Positions 26,912-35,596 of a stretch of 64,000 bases of DNA are shown one piece after another. The position numbers and the translations under genes were made by a program. Below the pieces are notes generated by a model. The model did not search any database. It was not told where the DNA came from and worked only from the letters and a program-made list of their open reading frames with translations. Every line of letters starts with the position of its first letter. Within the stretch, counting starts at the first letter, position 1. This DNA comes from Streptomyces violaceoruber. GTDB taxonomy: Bacteria; Actinomycetota; Actinomycetes; Streptomycetales; Streptomycetaceae. The stretch lies in the NCBI GenBank assembly GCA_000720805.1, contig JODI01000033.1, positions 1-64,000 on the forward strand, given 5' to 3'.

Positions 26912-26966
26912 CGCCGTTCGGAGCCCCGGTGGGGCCGGCGGATCTCGCGCAGGGCCAGGGAGAGGT

Positions 26967-27593
26967 TCAGCTCTCCCGCAGGGCCTTCGCGAGCGTCCCG
27001 TCACCGGTCACCTCGATGCGCCCCGCCCGCACCGCGTCCGGCACACTCAACTCCCCCCGTCCGACCTGCAGACAGGTGCCGGTGTCCATCACCAGTCGGG
27101 CGTCGGGCTCCCCCGGGGCGGGCCCGTCGCCGTACACGGGACCCTCCTCCGAGCCGACGTACAGATGGAAGTCGCCTTCCTCCAGACGTACTTCGACGAG
27201 TCCCTCGCCCTCCAGCGACCGCAGCAGCGGCAGCGCGAACCAGTGCGCCCGTACGGCGTCGGTCGGCCGCCGCTCGCCCAGCTCTGCCTGCCCCCACTGT
27301 CCCAGCGCCTGGAGCACGGGCAGCAACTCCCGTCCCCGGCCCGTGAGTTCGTAGACGTAGGCGGCCCCAGGCGGCGGCAGCCGGCGTCGGGTCGTCAGCC
27401 CGTCACGCTCCATGTCCTTCAGCCGGGAGGCGAGGACGTCGGTGCTCACGCCGGGCAGGTCGGCGTGCAGGTCGGTGTAGCGACGCGGACCGGCGAGCAG
27501 CTCACGGACGATCAGCAGGGTCCAGCGGTCGCCGACGACGTCGAGCGCCCGGGCGGCGGAACAGTACTGGTCGTAGCTTCGACGAGGTGACAT
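26967..27593 (-). CDS. HxlR-type winged-helix regulator
   Basis: The protein has 208 residues. The HxlR domain (RSYDQYCSAARALDVVGDRW, GPRRYTDLHADLPGVSTDVLASRL, DGLTTRRRLPPPGAAYVYELT) spans 1-100. A C-terminal sterol-carrier-like domain with VPDAVRAGRIEVTGD ends it. Cys11 lies in the redox-sensitive position of the family. ATG 27593 is preferred because the upstream ATG (27611) would use rare TCT and AGA codons. It diverges from the aminotransferase gene across two TTGG-N5-CCAA repeats and probably represses both. Confidence 0.88.
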   Translation of the reverse strand: MSPRRSYDQYCSAARALDVVGDRWTLLIVRELLAGPRRYTDLHADLPGVSTDVLASRLKDMERDGLTTRRRLPPPGAAYVYELTGRGRELLPVLQALGQWGQAELGERRPTDAVRAHWFALPLLRSLEGEGLVEVRLEEGDFHLYVGSEEGPVYGDGPAPGEPDARLVMDTGTCLQVGRGELSVPDAVRAGRIEVTGDGTLAKALRES

Positions 27594-27615
27594 GCGACGC
27601 AGTCTAGACATGTTG

Positions 27616-27650
27616 TTGGACTTTCCAAGCTGGTACTTGGTAAAACCAAG
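27616..27650. promoter_or_regulatory. Paired HxlR operator repeats
   Basis: TTGGA-CTT-TCCAA (27616-27628) and CTTGGT-AAA-ACCAAG (27636-27650) share TTGG-N5-CCAA, with centres 21 bp apart. They fill the short divergent promoter. Confidence 0.75.
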
Positions 27651-27679
27651 CAACACCACAACCGGAGGGGCGTAAGCGC

Positions 27680-28888
27680 ATGGAGTTCCGGCAGTCGAAC
27701 AAGCTGAGCGAGGTCTGCTACGAGATCCGTGGCCCGGTGATCGAGCACGCCAACGCGCTGGAGGAGGCGGGCCACAGTGTGCTGCGCCTGAACACCGGCA
27801 ACCCGGCACTGTTCGGCTTCGAGGCGCCGGAGGAGATCCTCCAGGACATGATCCGGATGCTGCCCCAGGCGCACGGCTACACCGACTCGCGCGGCATCCT
27901 CTCCGCCCGCCGGGCCGTCGCCCAGCGCTACCAGACGCTGGGCCTGGAGGTGGACGTCGACGACGTCTTCCTCGGCAACGGCGTCTCCGAACTCGTCTCG
28001 ATGGCCGTCCAGGCCCTCGTCGAGGACGGCGACGAAATCCTCATCCCCGCCCCGGACTTCCCCCTCTGGACGGCGGTGACGACCCTGGCCGGCGGCAAGG
28101 CGGTCCACTACCTCTGCGACGAACAGGCCGACTGGTACCCGGACCTGGACGACATGGCGTCGAAGATCACCGACCGCACCAAGGCCGTCGTCATCATCAA
28201 CCCCAACAATCCCACCGGGGCGGTCTACCCCAAGGAGATCATCGAGGGCATCCTCGACCTCGCCCGCCGGCACGGCCTGATGGTCTTCGCCGACGAGATC
28301 TACGACCAGATCCTGTACGACGACGCCGTGCACCACTCGGCCGCCGCCCTCGCCCCCGACCTGGTGGTCCTGACCTTCTGCGGCCTGTCGAAGACGTACC
28401 GGGTGGCCGGCTTCCGCTCGGGCTGGCTGGTGGTCACCGGCCCGAAGCAGCACGCGAAGAGCTACCTGGAGGGCCTGGCCATGCTGGCCTCCATGCGGCT
28501 GTGCGCCAACGCGCCCGCCCAGTACGCCATCCAGGCCGCGCTCGGCGGCCGCCAGTCCATCCGCGAGCTCACCGTGCCCGGCGGGCGCCTGCACGACCAG
28601 CGCACCGTGGCCTGGGAGAAGCTCAACGAGATCCCGGGCGTGTCGTGCGTGCGGCCACAGGGCGCGCTGTACGCGTTCCCGCGCCTCGACCCCAAGGTCC
28701 ACAAGATCCACGACGACGAGAAGTTCGTCCTGGACCTGCTCCTGCGGGAGAAGATCCAGGTCGTCCAGGGCACGGGCTTCAACTGGCCGACTCCCGACCA
28801 CTTCCGCATCCTCACCCTCCCCCACGCGGAGGACCTGGAGGCGGCGATCGGGCGGATCGGGCGGTTCCTGAGCGGGTACCGGCAGTAG
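27680..28888 (+). CDS. alaA: Class I aminotransferase, alanine-type (AlaA-like)
   Basis: This 402-residue PLP enzyme probably converts pyruvate and glutamate to alanine and 2-oxoglutarate. The PLP Lys is K238 in LSKTYRVAGFRSGWL; VIINPNNPTGAVYP and ADEIYDQILYDD are intact. Sequence and length match AlaA/AvtA alanine aminotransferases. The ribosome site is GGAGGGG. Divergent from an HxlR regulator, it is likely controlled by it. Confidence 0.9.
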   Translation: MEFRQSNKLSEVCYEIRGPVIEHANALEEAGHSVLRLNTGNPALFGFEAPEEILQDMIRMLPQAHGYTDSRGILSARRAVAQRYQTLGLEVDVDDVFLGNGVSELVSMAVQALVEDGDEILIPAPDFPLWTAVTTLAGGKAVHYLCDEQADWYPDLDDMASKITDRTKAVVIINPNNPTGAVYPKEIIEGILDLARRHGLMVFADEIYDQILYDDAVHHSAAALAPDLVVLTFCGLSKTYRVAGFRSGWLVVTGPKQHAKSYLEGLAMLASMRLCANAPAQYAIQAALGGRQSIRELTVPGGRLHDQRTVAWEKLNEIPGVSCVRPQGALYAFPRLDPKVHKIHDDEKFVLDLLLREKIQVVQGTGFNWPTPDHFRILTLPHAEDLEAAIGRIGRFLSGYRQ

Positions 28889-28909
28889 CGGCCTCCTACC
28901 CTGGGGCTC

Positions 28910-29509
28910 ATGGGTGACCTCTTGCTCGTCCGGCACGGTGAGACCGAGTGGTCGCGGTCGGGCCGCCACACGGGCCGGACGGACGTCCCGCTGACCGAGC
29001 ACGGCCGCGCCGAGGCGCGGCGCCTGGTGCCGCTGATCCGCTCGCACCGGATCGGGGCCGCGTTCGTCAGCCCCTTGCGGCGGGCGCGGGAGACGGCGGA
29101 GCTGATCGGGCTGCCGCAGGCCCGGGTCGACGCCGATCTGCGGGAATGGGACTACGGAGGGTACGAGGGCGTCACGACCGTCGACATCCAGCGGACCCGG
29201 CCGGGGTGGTTCCTGTTCACGGACGGGGTGGCGCCCGGGCCTCCGGAGCATCCCGGCGAGACGCCCGAACAGGTCGGGGAACGGGCGGACCGGGTGCTGG
29301 CCGAGGTGGACGCCGCCTTCGCCGCCACCCAGGGGTGTGTGGTCCTGGTGGCGCACGGCCACTTCCTGCGCGTCCTCACGGCCAGACGCCTCGGGCTGCC
29401 GCCCTCGCACGGGGCACTGTTCCAGCTGGCGACGGGGACGGTGTGCCGACTGGGCACGGAGCACGGGCGGCCGGTGATCGCCGGGTGGAATGTCAGACCC
29501 CCGTCGTAA
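28910..29509 (+). CDS. Histidine phosphatase family protein
   Basis: The protein has 199 residues and the phosphoglycerate-mutase-like core: LLVRHGETEWS with catalytic His8, Arg in SPLRRARET near 46, Glu in REWDYGGYEG, and VAHGHFLRVL with the second catalytic His near 152. It probably dephosphorylates a small metabolite. It follows the aminotransferase by 21 bp and may be co-transcribed. Confidence 0.92.
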   Translation: MGDLLLVRHGETEWSRSGRHTGRTDVPLTEHGRAEARRLVPLIRSHRIGAAFVSPLRRARETAELIGLPQARVDADLREWDYGGYEGVTTVDIQRTRPGWFLFTDGVAPGPPEHPGETPEQVGERADRVLAEVDAAFAATQGCVVLVAHGHFLRVLTARRLGLPPSHGALFQLATGTVCRLGTEHGRPVIAGWNVRPPS

Positions 29510-29559
29510 CCTCGGGCATGGGTGGGACCGGTGAGCCGACGCCCAGGGAGGAGCACGCC

Positions 29560-30204
29560 GTGACACGACCGCCGACCGCCGCGCAACGGCGTGTCATCGA
29601 CGCCGCCGATCCCGTCACCGGGCGGCTGAAGGGTACGCAGACACAGCTCGCGGCGCTGGTCAAGCGGGGACTCGCCTTCCGGCATCCGCGACCACCGCAC
29701 GACCACTTCCTGACCCCGGCCGGACACCGGATACGCGAGGCGCCCCCGCAGGCCCCCGCTCCCGCCGGCGCGACGACCCCGGCGCCCGGCGTCTTCACCG
29801 CCCGCATCGGCGGCGAGGAGGATGCCCCCGAAGCTGCCCGGGCGCCCGGTCCGTCCCGGACCCGCGAGGTGCACAGCGCCTGGCAGGGCCTGCTGGAGCT
29901 GCGCCGGATGACCGACCCGCACGGCGCTACGGACCGGCCCTGCGCCTGGGAGCGCACGCATCTCGTGCAGGCCGCCGCACTCGCCCTGGAGGCCGCCGGG
30001 AACCCGCCGGCCGGGCGGGACGGCACCGACGGTTACCGGGTGCGCGCCACCCCGCAGCCGGAGGCCGTCGCCGTGCACGCGCCGGACACCGAGCTGCTGC
30101 GGGCCTGCGCGGCCACGCTGGAGCGGGCGGGCTGGCAGGCCGGCGAGCACACGGAGCCGCGGACGAGGGCCCGTTATCTGCTGGCGTCCCCGCGCCGGAC
30201 GTGA
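29560..30204 (+). CDS. Hypothetical protein with winged-helix-like N-terminus
   Basis: GTG 29560 follows a strong GGGAGGAG site and gives 214 residues. The first 65 residues (TAAQRRVIDAAD, TQTQLAALVKRGLAF, HDHFLTPAGHRIRE) read like a MarR-type winged helix. The rest is an Ala/Pro-rich linker and a C-terminal domain with HLVQAAALALEAAG. No specific function is recognised. Confidence 0.75.
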   Translation: MTRPPTAAQRRVIDAADPVTGRLKGTQTQLAALVKRGLAFRHPRPPHDHFLTPAGHRIREAPPQAPAPAGATTPAPGVFTARIGGEEDAPEAARAPGPSRTREVHSAWQGLLELRRMTDPHGATDRPCAWERTHLVQAAALALEAAGNPPAGRDGTDGYRVRATPQPEAVAVHAPDTELLRACAATLERAGWQAGEHTEPRTRARYLLASPRRT

Positions 30205-30256
30205 TGAGCATGCCAAGATCGGTCGATCAGAACGTCCACGACGACAAGGGGAAGCC

Positions 30257-30679
30257 GTGACCGAACCGTTTGCCGTCCCGGTGACCGTCCGTGGGTACGA
30301 GACGGACGTGCAGGGACATCTCAACCAGAGCGTCTACCTCAACTACGCGGAGCACGCCCGCTGGTCACTGCTGAAGGCGGCCGGCATCAGCCAGTCCGGC
30401 CTCATCGGCCGGGGAGTGGGCCCGGTGGCCCTGGAGACCACCCTCCGCTACCGGCGAGAGCTCCTGGCCGGTGACGAGGTCGAGGTGACCTGCGCATTCA
30501 CCTGGGGTGAGGGAAAGACGTTCCGTATCGAGCAGACGATCCGCAAGACCGACGGCACGGTCGCGGCCGAGATCACTGCCGTCGGCGGACTGATGGACCT
30601 CAAGGAGCGGAGACTGGTGGCGGATCCGCGGGAGCACTTCAAGGAACTGGCGGCGGATCCGGGGTTGTTCGGCCTGTAG
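30257..30679 (+). CDS. Hot-dog fold acyl-CoA thioesterase
   Basis: This 140-residue protein of the 4-hydroxybenzoyl-CoA thioesterase type has YETDVQGHLNQSVYLNYAEHAR, whose Asp would be the catalytic residue, near 14-35, followed by LRYRRELLAGDEVEV. GTG 30257 has AAGGGGAAG upstream. The substrate chain is unknown. Confidence 0.88.
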   Translation: MTEPFAVPVTVRGYETDVQGHLNQSVYLNYAEHARWSLLKAAGISQSGLIGRGVGPVALETTLRYRRELLAGDEVEVTCAFTWGEGKTFRIEQTIRKTDGTVAAEITAVGGLMDLKERRLVADPREHFKELAADPGLFGL

Positions 30680-30680
30680 G

Positions 30681-30703
30681 GCGTCGCCGGGAGCCGGCGG
30701 CGC
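30681..30703 (+). terminator. Terminator after thioesterase gene
   Basis: GCGTCGCCGG and CCGGCGGCGC pair with one G-T wobble and a three-base loop directly after the stop. The remaining 226 bp to the convergent reductase gene show no supportable gene. Confidence 0.55.
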
Positions 30704-30929
30704 TGTCGGTACTGGCGGCCCACCGCACCGAGGGGCTGCCGGCCGGGGGTGCGGAGCCGGTGTCGGCCCGAGCGGGGGTTTGTCAGCCGGCGTGCCGGGT
30801 GGCGACGCCGATCGCAGTGGCGGCCTCACACCGGCGACGGTGGTGCTGCGGCCGAAGGCCGGGGCGCGCGGCCGGCGCCGGGCGGCCCGGAGCGGCGGCG
30901 GGGCCCTCTCCCACCGCCGCTTGCGCCTG

Positions 30930-31784
30930 TCAGACTCCGGCGAACACGCTCCGGTGGTCCTCGACCCATTCCCGGTAACTTCGCGCCGGCCGTCCCAACG
31001 CCTTCCGTACGTCATCGGTGACCAGGGAGTTGCCGCCCTCGCGGGCGAACAGCAGGCCGCCCAGGACGCTCTCCACAGCCGCCTCGTCCATTCCCGAGGC
31101 CGCCAGCTGGGCGCGGATCCGGTCCGGCGAGAGGTCTGAAGTCCCCACCGGGTGTCCCACCACGGTGGCGACCGCGGCGGCCTGGTCGGCGACGGTGATC
31201 GCCTCGGGCCCGGTCAGTGTGTACGTCCGCCCGGAGTGCCGGGAGTCGGTCAGCGCCGCGACGGCCGTCTCGGACACGTCACGCGGGTCGACGACCCCCT
31301 GCCGGCCGTCCCCGGTCATGTTGGGCACCGGGCGGCCCGCACGCACCGCCTCCGCCCAGCCGAGGGTGTTCGACGCGAAGGACGAGGGCCGCAGGATCGT
31401 CCACTCCGACCCGCCGGCCCGCAGGGCCTCCTCCCCCGGAAGATGCCAGGTGCCGAAGGGGCCGTAGGCCGGGTCTCCGGTACCGACGGAGGAGAGCTTC
31501 ACGATCCGGGCGACGCCCGCTGCCCGCGCCGCCGTGACCAGCCGGGCGTCCCGCCCGCCGTCGGCCGGCCCGAGTACGGCCACCAGGAACACGGCCGTCG
31601 CCCCGGCCAGCGCCGCCTCCACCGACTCCACGTCGAGGAAGTCCCCCCGCGCCACCTCCACACCCTCGGGCAGCCGGGCCTTCGCCGGGTCCCGGGTCAT
31701 GGCGCGCACCTTCTCGCCGCGCGCCGCGAGCTGTCGTACCACTTCACTGCCGATGGTGCCCGTGGCACCGGTCACTAGGATCAT
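30930..31784 (-). CDS. NmrA-like NAD(P)-binding protein
   Basis: The protein has 284 residues and starts at ATG 31784 after GGAGG. MILVTGATGTIGSEVVRQL is the nucleotide-binding loop, and WTILRPSSFASNTL and GVVDPRDVSETAVAAL are typical of atypical SDR/NmrA proteins that sense or reduce quinone-like or azo substrates. It diverges from an AraC regulator at 31881, which probably controls it. Confidence 0.9.
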   Translation of the reverse strand: MILVTGATGTIGSEVVRQLAARGEKVRAMTRDPAKARLPEGVEVARGDFLDVESVEAALAGATAVFLVAVLGPADGGRDARLVTAARAAGVARIVKLSSVGTGDPAYGPFGTWHLPGEEALRAGGSEWTILRPSSFASNTLGWAEAVRAGRPVPNMTGDGRQGVVDPRDVSETAVAALTDSRHSGRTYTLTGPEAITVADQAAAVATVVGHPVGTSDLSPDRIRAQLAASGMDEAAVESVLGGLLFAREGGNSLVTDDVRKALGRPARSYREWVEDHRSVFAGV

Positions 31785-31880
31785 GGCCTCCACGCTGGCG
31801 GGCGGATGCCCCCGGCCGCTAGGAGATTCCGGCACGGTTGCGGCACCCCCGCGAGCGGGGCGCGCGCCTACCGTAGGAGG

Positions 31881-32678
31881 GTGACCGATGCCCTCGCCGA
31901 GCGCGCCCTGACCGTCCCCACCGCCCTGCGTCCCTGGATCACCGGTATCGAGTCGGTGGGCGTCGGGGAGGAACTGCCGGCGTCCTTCGCCCAGGTGCCG
32001 GACACGGCGACGAAGTTGGTGGTGCGGGTCGAGGCGGGCGGCCGTCGCGACACGCTGGTCATCGGTCCGCGCACCCGTGCCTCGTACCACGCGGACGCGG
32101 ACCGGCGGGCGGCGTCCTGCGTCCAGGTGAGCCTGGGTCCGGGTACGGTACGTCCCCTGCTCGGCACCGCGGCGGTCGACCTCGTGGGGAGGGCTGTGCC
32201 GCTGGGCGAGTTGCCGGCCGGGACGGCACGCCGACTCTCCCGGGAACTGGCCGAGTTGCCGCCGGAGGAGATGCTCGCGTACTTGGCCGACCGGCTCCCC
32301 GACCCGACGGCCGCCGACCGCTCGCGCACCCGGTTGTTGCGGGCCGCCGTCGACGCCCTGTCGACGCGGTCGGGTCACGCCCCCGCGCAGGTCAAGGAGG
32401 TCGCCCGCGAACTCGCCGTCAGCGAGCGGCAATTACGCAACCTGTTCACACAGGGCGTGGGCCTCTCCCCCAAGCACTACGCCCGTATCGACCGCGTACG
32501 CCATGTCCTGACCGAGGCGCCTCGGACCGACTGGGCGGAACTGGCGGCCGCCACCGGCTACTACGACCAGTCCCACATGACGGCCGACTTCCGCACCCTG
32601 ATGGGCGTCCCGCCCCGGTCCTACTTCACCGGCCGGCTCCCGGCCGCCCAGCCCTGTCGGGCGTTCCGCCGGGCGTGA
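31881..32678 (+). CDS. AraC-family transcriptional regulator
   Basis: This 265-residue protein has an N-terminal cupin-like sensor domain and a C-terminal AraC double helix-turn-helix (VKEVARELAVSERQLRNLF near 170-190, DWAELAAATGYYDQSHM near 215-231). The GTG start follows GTAGGAGG. It diverges from the NmrA-like gene. The ligand is unknown. Confidence 0.9.
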   Translation: MTDALAERALTVPTALRPWITGIESVGVGEELPASFAQVPDTATKLVVRVEAGGRRDTLVIGPRTRASYHADADRRAASCVQVSLGPGTVRPLLGTAAVDLVGRAVPLGELPAGTARRLSRELAELPPEEMLAYLADRLPDPTAADRSRTRLLRAAVDALSTRSGHAPAQVKEVARELAVSERQLRNLFTQGVGLSPKHYARIDRVRHVLTEAPRTDWAELAAATGYYDQSHMTADFRTLMGVPPRSYFTGRLPAAQPCRAFRRA

Positions 32679-32687
32679 CGCCCGGCG
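32667..32687. terminator. Hairpin whose loop is the AraC stop codon
   Basis: CGCCGGGCG and CGCCCGGCG form a perfect 9-bp stem around the triloop TGA, which is the stop codon of the AraC gene. It lies between convergent genes. Confidence 0.6.
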
Positions 32688-32735
32688 TTCGGTGGACAAC
32701 GGTGGCCGTGTCCGGGGGCGGGTACGTCCAACTGG

Positions 32736-34109
32736 TCAGCTCTGGGCGGCGATCCGCGCCAGTCGCTGTGCCTCCTCGCGGGTGGAGCGGGCGATCTCGT
32801 CCTCGTCGGCGGTCAGCAGCCGGTTGTTCTCGACGATCTGCCTGCCGTTCACGAAGGACGCCGTCACCGGGGCCGCCGCACCGAGGACCAGCGCGGTCAC
32901 CGGGTCGGCGATGGAGGCGTGGGCGAGGGTGTCCAGCCTCCAGAGCACCAGGTCGGCCAGCTTGCCGGGCTCCAGGGAACCGATCTCCGCGCTGCGGCCC
33001 AGGACTTGGGCGCCGCCGTAGGTGCCGAGGCGCAGGGCCTGGCGGGCGTTCAGGGCCGCCTCGCGATGGGCGCCGAGACGGTTGACGAGGAGGGCGTTGC
33101 GCAGTTCCGTGTGGAGTTCGCCGGACTCGTTGGAGGCGGTGCCGTCGACGCCGAGGCCGACGGGGACGCCGGCCGCGAGCATGTCCGGGACCCGTGCGAT
33201 GCCGGCGGCCAGGCGGGCGTTGGACGACGGGCAGTGGGCGACGCCCGTCCTCGTCCGGGCGAAGGCGTCGATGTCGGAGTCGTTCATGTGGACGCAGTGC
33301 GCCATCCACACGTCCTCGCCGAGCCAGCCGGTGGACTCGAAGTAGTCGGTCGGGCCCATGCCGAACAGTTCCTTGCAGAACTGCTCCTCCTCGACCGTCT
33401 CCGAGCCGTGGGTGTGCAGCCGTACGCCGAGGCGACGGGCCAACTCGGCACCCTCACGCATGAGTTCGGTGGAGACGGAGAAGGGCGAGCAGGGGGCGAC
33501 GGCGACCTGGGTCATCGCGCCGAAGGAGGCGTCGTGGTGCTGCCCGACGGTCTCCTCGGTGGCGGCGAGGGCGCCCTGAAGGGTCTCCACGGCGAAGTCC
33601 GGCGGCAGTCCGCCGTCCTTCTCGCTGCGGTCCATGGAGCCGCGGGCGAGGGTGAAGCGGACGCCCATCTCACGGGCGGCGCCGATGATCGCGCCGGACA
33701 GGTCGCCGGAGCCCTGCGGGTAGACGTAGTGGTGGTCCATGGCGGTGGTGACGCCGCCGCGGGCCATCATCGCGAGCGAGCCCTGGGCGGCCGCGCGGAC
33801 CATCTGCTCGTCGATGCGCGCCCAGGTCGGGTACAGCGCGACCAGCCAGTCGAACAGGTTGTGGTCGGTGGCCAGGCCCCGGGTGATCCACTGGTAGAAG
33901 TGGTGGTGGGTGTTGACCAGGCCGGGCGTCACGAGGTGCCCGGTGGCGTCGATACGGCGTACGACGTTCTCCAGGCCCTCGGGGGCCCTGCCTTCGCCGA
34001 CCGACTCGATGCGGTGGTCGGCGATGACGACGTGTCCGGAGGCGTACTCGGTGTCGTCGGCGTCCACGGTCGCGATCGAACAGTTCTCGATGACGATGCG
34101 CTGTGCCAT
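32736..34109 (-). CDS. 8-oxoguanine/guanine deaminase-type amidohydrolase
   Basis: This 457-residue zinc amidohydrolase has the metal motif NTHHHFYQWITRG near residue 67, HTHGSET near 230, MAHCVHMND near 265 and the final Asp ligand in LGVDGTASNE near 320. Members deaminate 8-oxoguanine or guanine to urate or xanthine. It is the last gene after uraD, hiuH and urate oxidase, separated from the oxidase by 102 bp of repeat-rich sequence, so it feeds the urate pathway. Confidence 0.88.
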   Translation of the reverse strand: MAQRIVIENCSIATVDADDTEYASGHVVIADHRIESVGEGRAPEGLENVVRRIDATGHLVTPGLVNTHHHFYQWITRGLATDHNLFDWLVALYPTWARIDEQMVRAAAQGSLAMMARGGVTTAMDHHYVYPQGSGDLSGAIIGAAREMGVRFTLARGSMDRSEKDGGLPPDFAVETLQGALAATEETVGQHHDASFGAMTQVAVAPCSPFSVSTELMREGAELARRLGVRLHTHGSETVEEEQFCKELFGMGPTDYFESTGWLGEDVWMAHCVHMNDSDIDAFARTRTGVAHCPSSNARLAAGIARVPDMLAAGVPVGLGVDGTASNESGELHTELRNALLVNRLGAHREAALNARQALRLGTYGGAQVLGRSAEIGSLEPGKLADLVLWRLDTLAHASIADPVTALVLGAAAPVTASFVNGRQIVENNRLLTADEDEIARSTREEAQRLARIAAQS

Positions 34110-34130
34110 CGTTCGTCCTCTGCTCTCAAT

Positions 34131-34173
34131 GAGTTCGATGAGTTCGATGAGTCCGGCGGGTCCGGCGGGTCCG
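34131..34173. repeat. 9-bp repeats between urate oxidase and deaminase genes
   Basis: GAGTTCGAT occurs three times in tandem, followed by repeated TCCGGCGGG. They lie in the untranslated spacer of the operon. Confidence 0.8.
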
Positions 34174-34211
34174 GTGTGTTCGGTAGGCCGGTGTCCGTGA
34201 CCGTGTCCGCG

Positions 34212-35141
34212 TCAGAGGTTGGTGAGGTCCACCGGGATCCGCGCCTCGCGGCCGTCCCGGAGGACGGTGGCCTCGATCAGGCCGTAGGGACGGTCGGCGG
34301 CGAAGTACACCGCGCCGTCGGCGGTGTCGTTCTTCAGGCCGAACGGTTCGAGGTCGACGAGGAAGTGGTGCTTGTTCGGCAGTGAGAAGCGGACCTCGTC
34401 GAGTTCGCCGCGGTGGTCGATGATGCGGGCGCCCATCGCGTACAGCGTCTGCTGCAGCGAGAGCGAGTAGGTCTCGGCGAAGGCCTGGAGCAGGTGCCGC
34501 TTCGTCTGCGCGTAGGACTCCTCCCAGTCCGGCATCGGCTCGGCGTCGTCGCTCCAGCCGAACCGCCAGCGACCGGAGACCTCGGTGGCCAGGATCCGGT
34601 CGTGGGCCTCCTTCAGCGTCGTGTACTTGTCCTTGGCATAGCCCCAGAACTCCGAGTCCGTCGAGTTCATCACGACGAGGTCCTTGAGCCCGGAGACGAC
34701 CTCCCAGGTCGCGCCGTCGTACGTGATCTGGGTCAGCCGGGTCTCCTGGCCCTGCCGTACGAACGAGTGCGCACCCTTCCCGGAGTGCTCGATCCGCTCC
34801 CAGGCGTACTCCTCGATACGGATCCGGGCCCGGTGGATCGGCTCCTGGCTCGTCACGAAGTGCCGGGCGAGGTGGATGCCGAACTGCTCGGCGGACTCGA
34901 TGCCGTGCTCCTTGGCGAACGCGTACACCGTGTTCTTGGTGGTGTCGGTCGGCAGCACGTTGGTGTTCGAGCCGGAGTAGTGGACCTCGTCCATGTCGCC
35001 GCTCAGCGACACGGACACGTTCAGGTCCTTGATGTGGTGGGTGGCGCCGTCCCGCGTGATCTTGACGACTCGGTTCTCGGCCTTGCCGTACTGGTTCTGT
35101 CCCAGCATCACAGGGCGGGCGGGGCGGGAATTGTCTGCCAT
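34212..35141 (-). CDS. Urate oxidase
   Basis: This 309-residue cofactor-free enzyme oxidises urate to 5-hydroxyisourate. Both tunnelling-fold halves are present, with GQNQYGKAENRVVKI, the Thr of LPTDTTKNTVYA near 69, VMNSTDSEFWGY near 165 and LPNKHHFLVDL near 260. It starts six bases after the hiuH stop and belongs to the uraD-hiuH-urate oxidase operon. Confidence 0.96.
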   Translation of the reverse strand: MADNSRPARPVMLGQNQYGKAENRVVKITRDGATHHIKDLNVSVSLSGDMDEVHYSGSNTNVLPTDTTKNTVYAFAKEHGIESAEQFGIHLARHFVTSQEPIHRARIRIEEYAWERIEHSGKGAHSFVRQGQETRLTQITYDGATWEVVSGLKDLVVMNSTDSEFWGYAKDKYTTLKEAHDRILATEVSGRWRFGWSDDAEPMPDWEESYAQTKRHLLQAFAETYSLSLQQTLYAMGARIIDHRGELDEVRFSLPNKHHFLVDLEPFGLKNDTADGAVYFAADRPYGLIEATVLRDGREARIPVDLTNL

Positions 35142-35147
35142 CTCTAG

Positions 35148-35594
35148 CTAGCTCCCTCGGTATACGGAGTAGCCGAACGGGTTGAGCAGCAGCGGTACGT
35201 GGTAGTGCTCGCCCGGCACGACGGCGAACGTGATCGCCACCTCCGGGAAGAACACCGGCCCGCTGTCCCGATTCGCGGGGGCGTCCTGCTGCGGATCGGC
35301 CTGCTTCTTCTTCGGACTCTCGGAACGCTCAGGATTCTCGGAACGCCCAGAACTCTCGGAACGCTCGAAATACGCCTCGACCGCGAAGTCGAGCCGTACA
35401 TGGGTCGTCCCCTCCGGCAGTGCCGGCAGGTCCTTGCACCGGCCGTCCGCGTCGGTCGTGGATCCGCCGAGCGTCTGCCAGTCCGCTGCCCGGCCGCTGC
35501 GGGCGGAGAGCTGGACGGCGACGCCCGCGGCGGGACGGCCGACAGAGGTGTCCAGGATGTGCGTGGACACGGAGGCGGTGGTGCTGGTGGTCAT
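35148..35594 (-). CDS. 5-hydroxyisourate hydrolase with a charged insert
   Basis: The protein has 148 residues. STHILDTSVGRPAAG with catalytic His near 11, and the C-terminal NPFGYSVYRGS (YRGS signature), are intact. Between the YFE strand and FFPEVAITF sits an insert of about 30 residues rich in Ser, Glu, Arg, Lys and Asp, partly encoded by three 18-bp repeats. Most family members lack it. It probably loops out without blocking the active site. The gene is co-transcribed with urate oxidase. Confidence 0.93.
   Translation of the reverse strand: MTTSTTASVSTHILDTSVGRPAAGVAVQLSARSGRAADWQTLGGSTTDADGRCKDLPALPEGTTHVRLDFAVEAYFERSESSGRSENPERSESPKKKQADPQQDAPANRDSGPVFFPEVAITFAVVPGEHYHVPLLLNPFGYSVYRGS
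35318..35371. repeat. 18-bp tandem triplicate inside HIU hydrolase gene
   Basis: Units starting TCTCGGAACGC begin at 35318, 35336 and 35354. The period preserves the frame, so copy-number changes would lengthen or shorten the charged insert by six residues. Confidence 0.9.
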
Positions 35595-35596
35595 TC

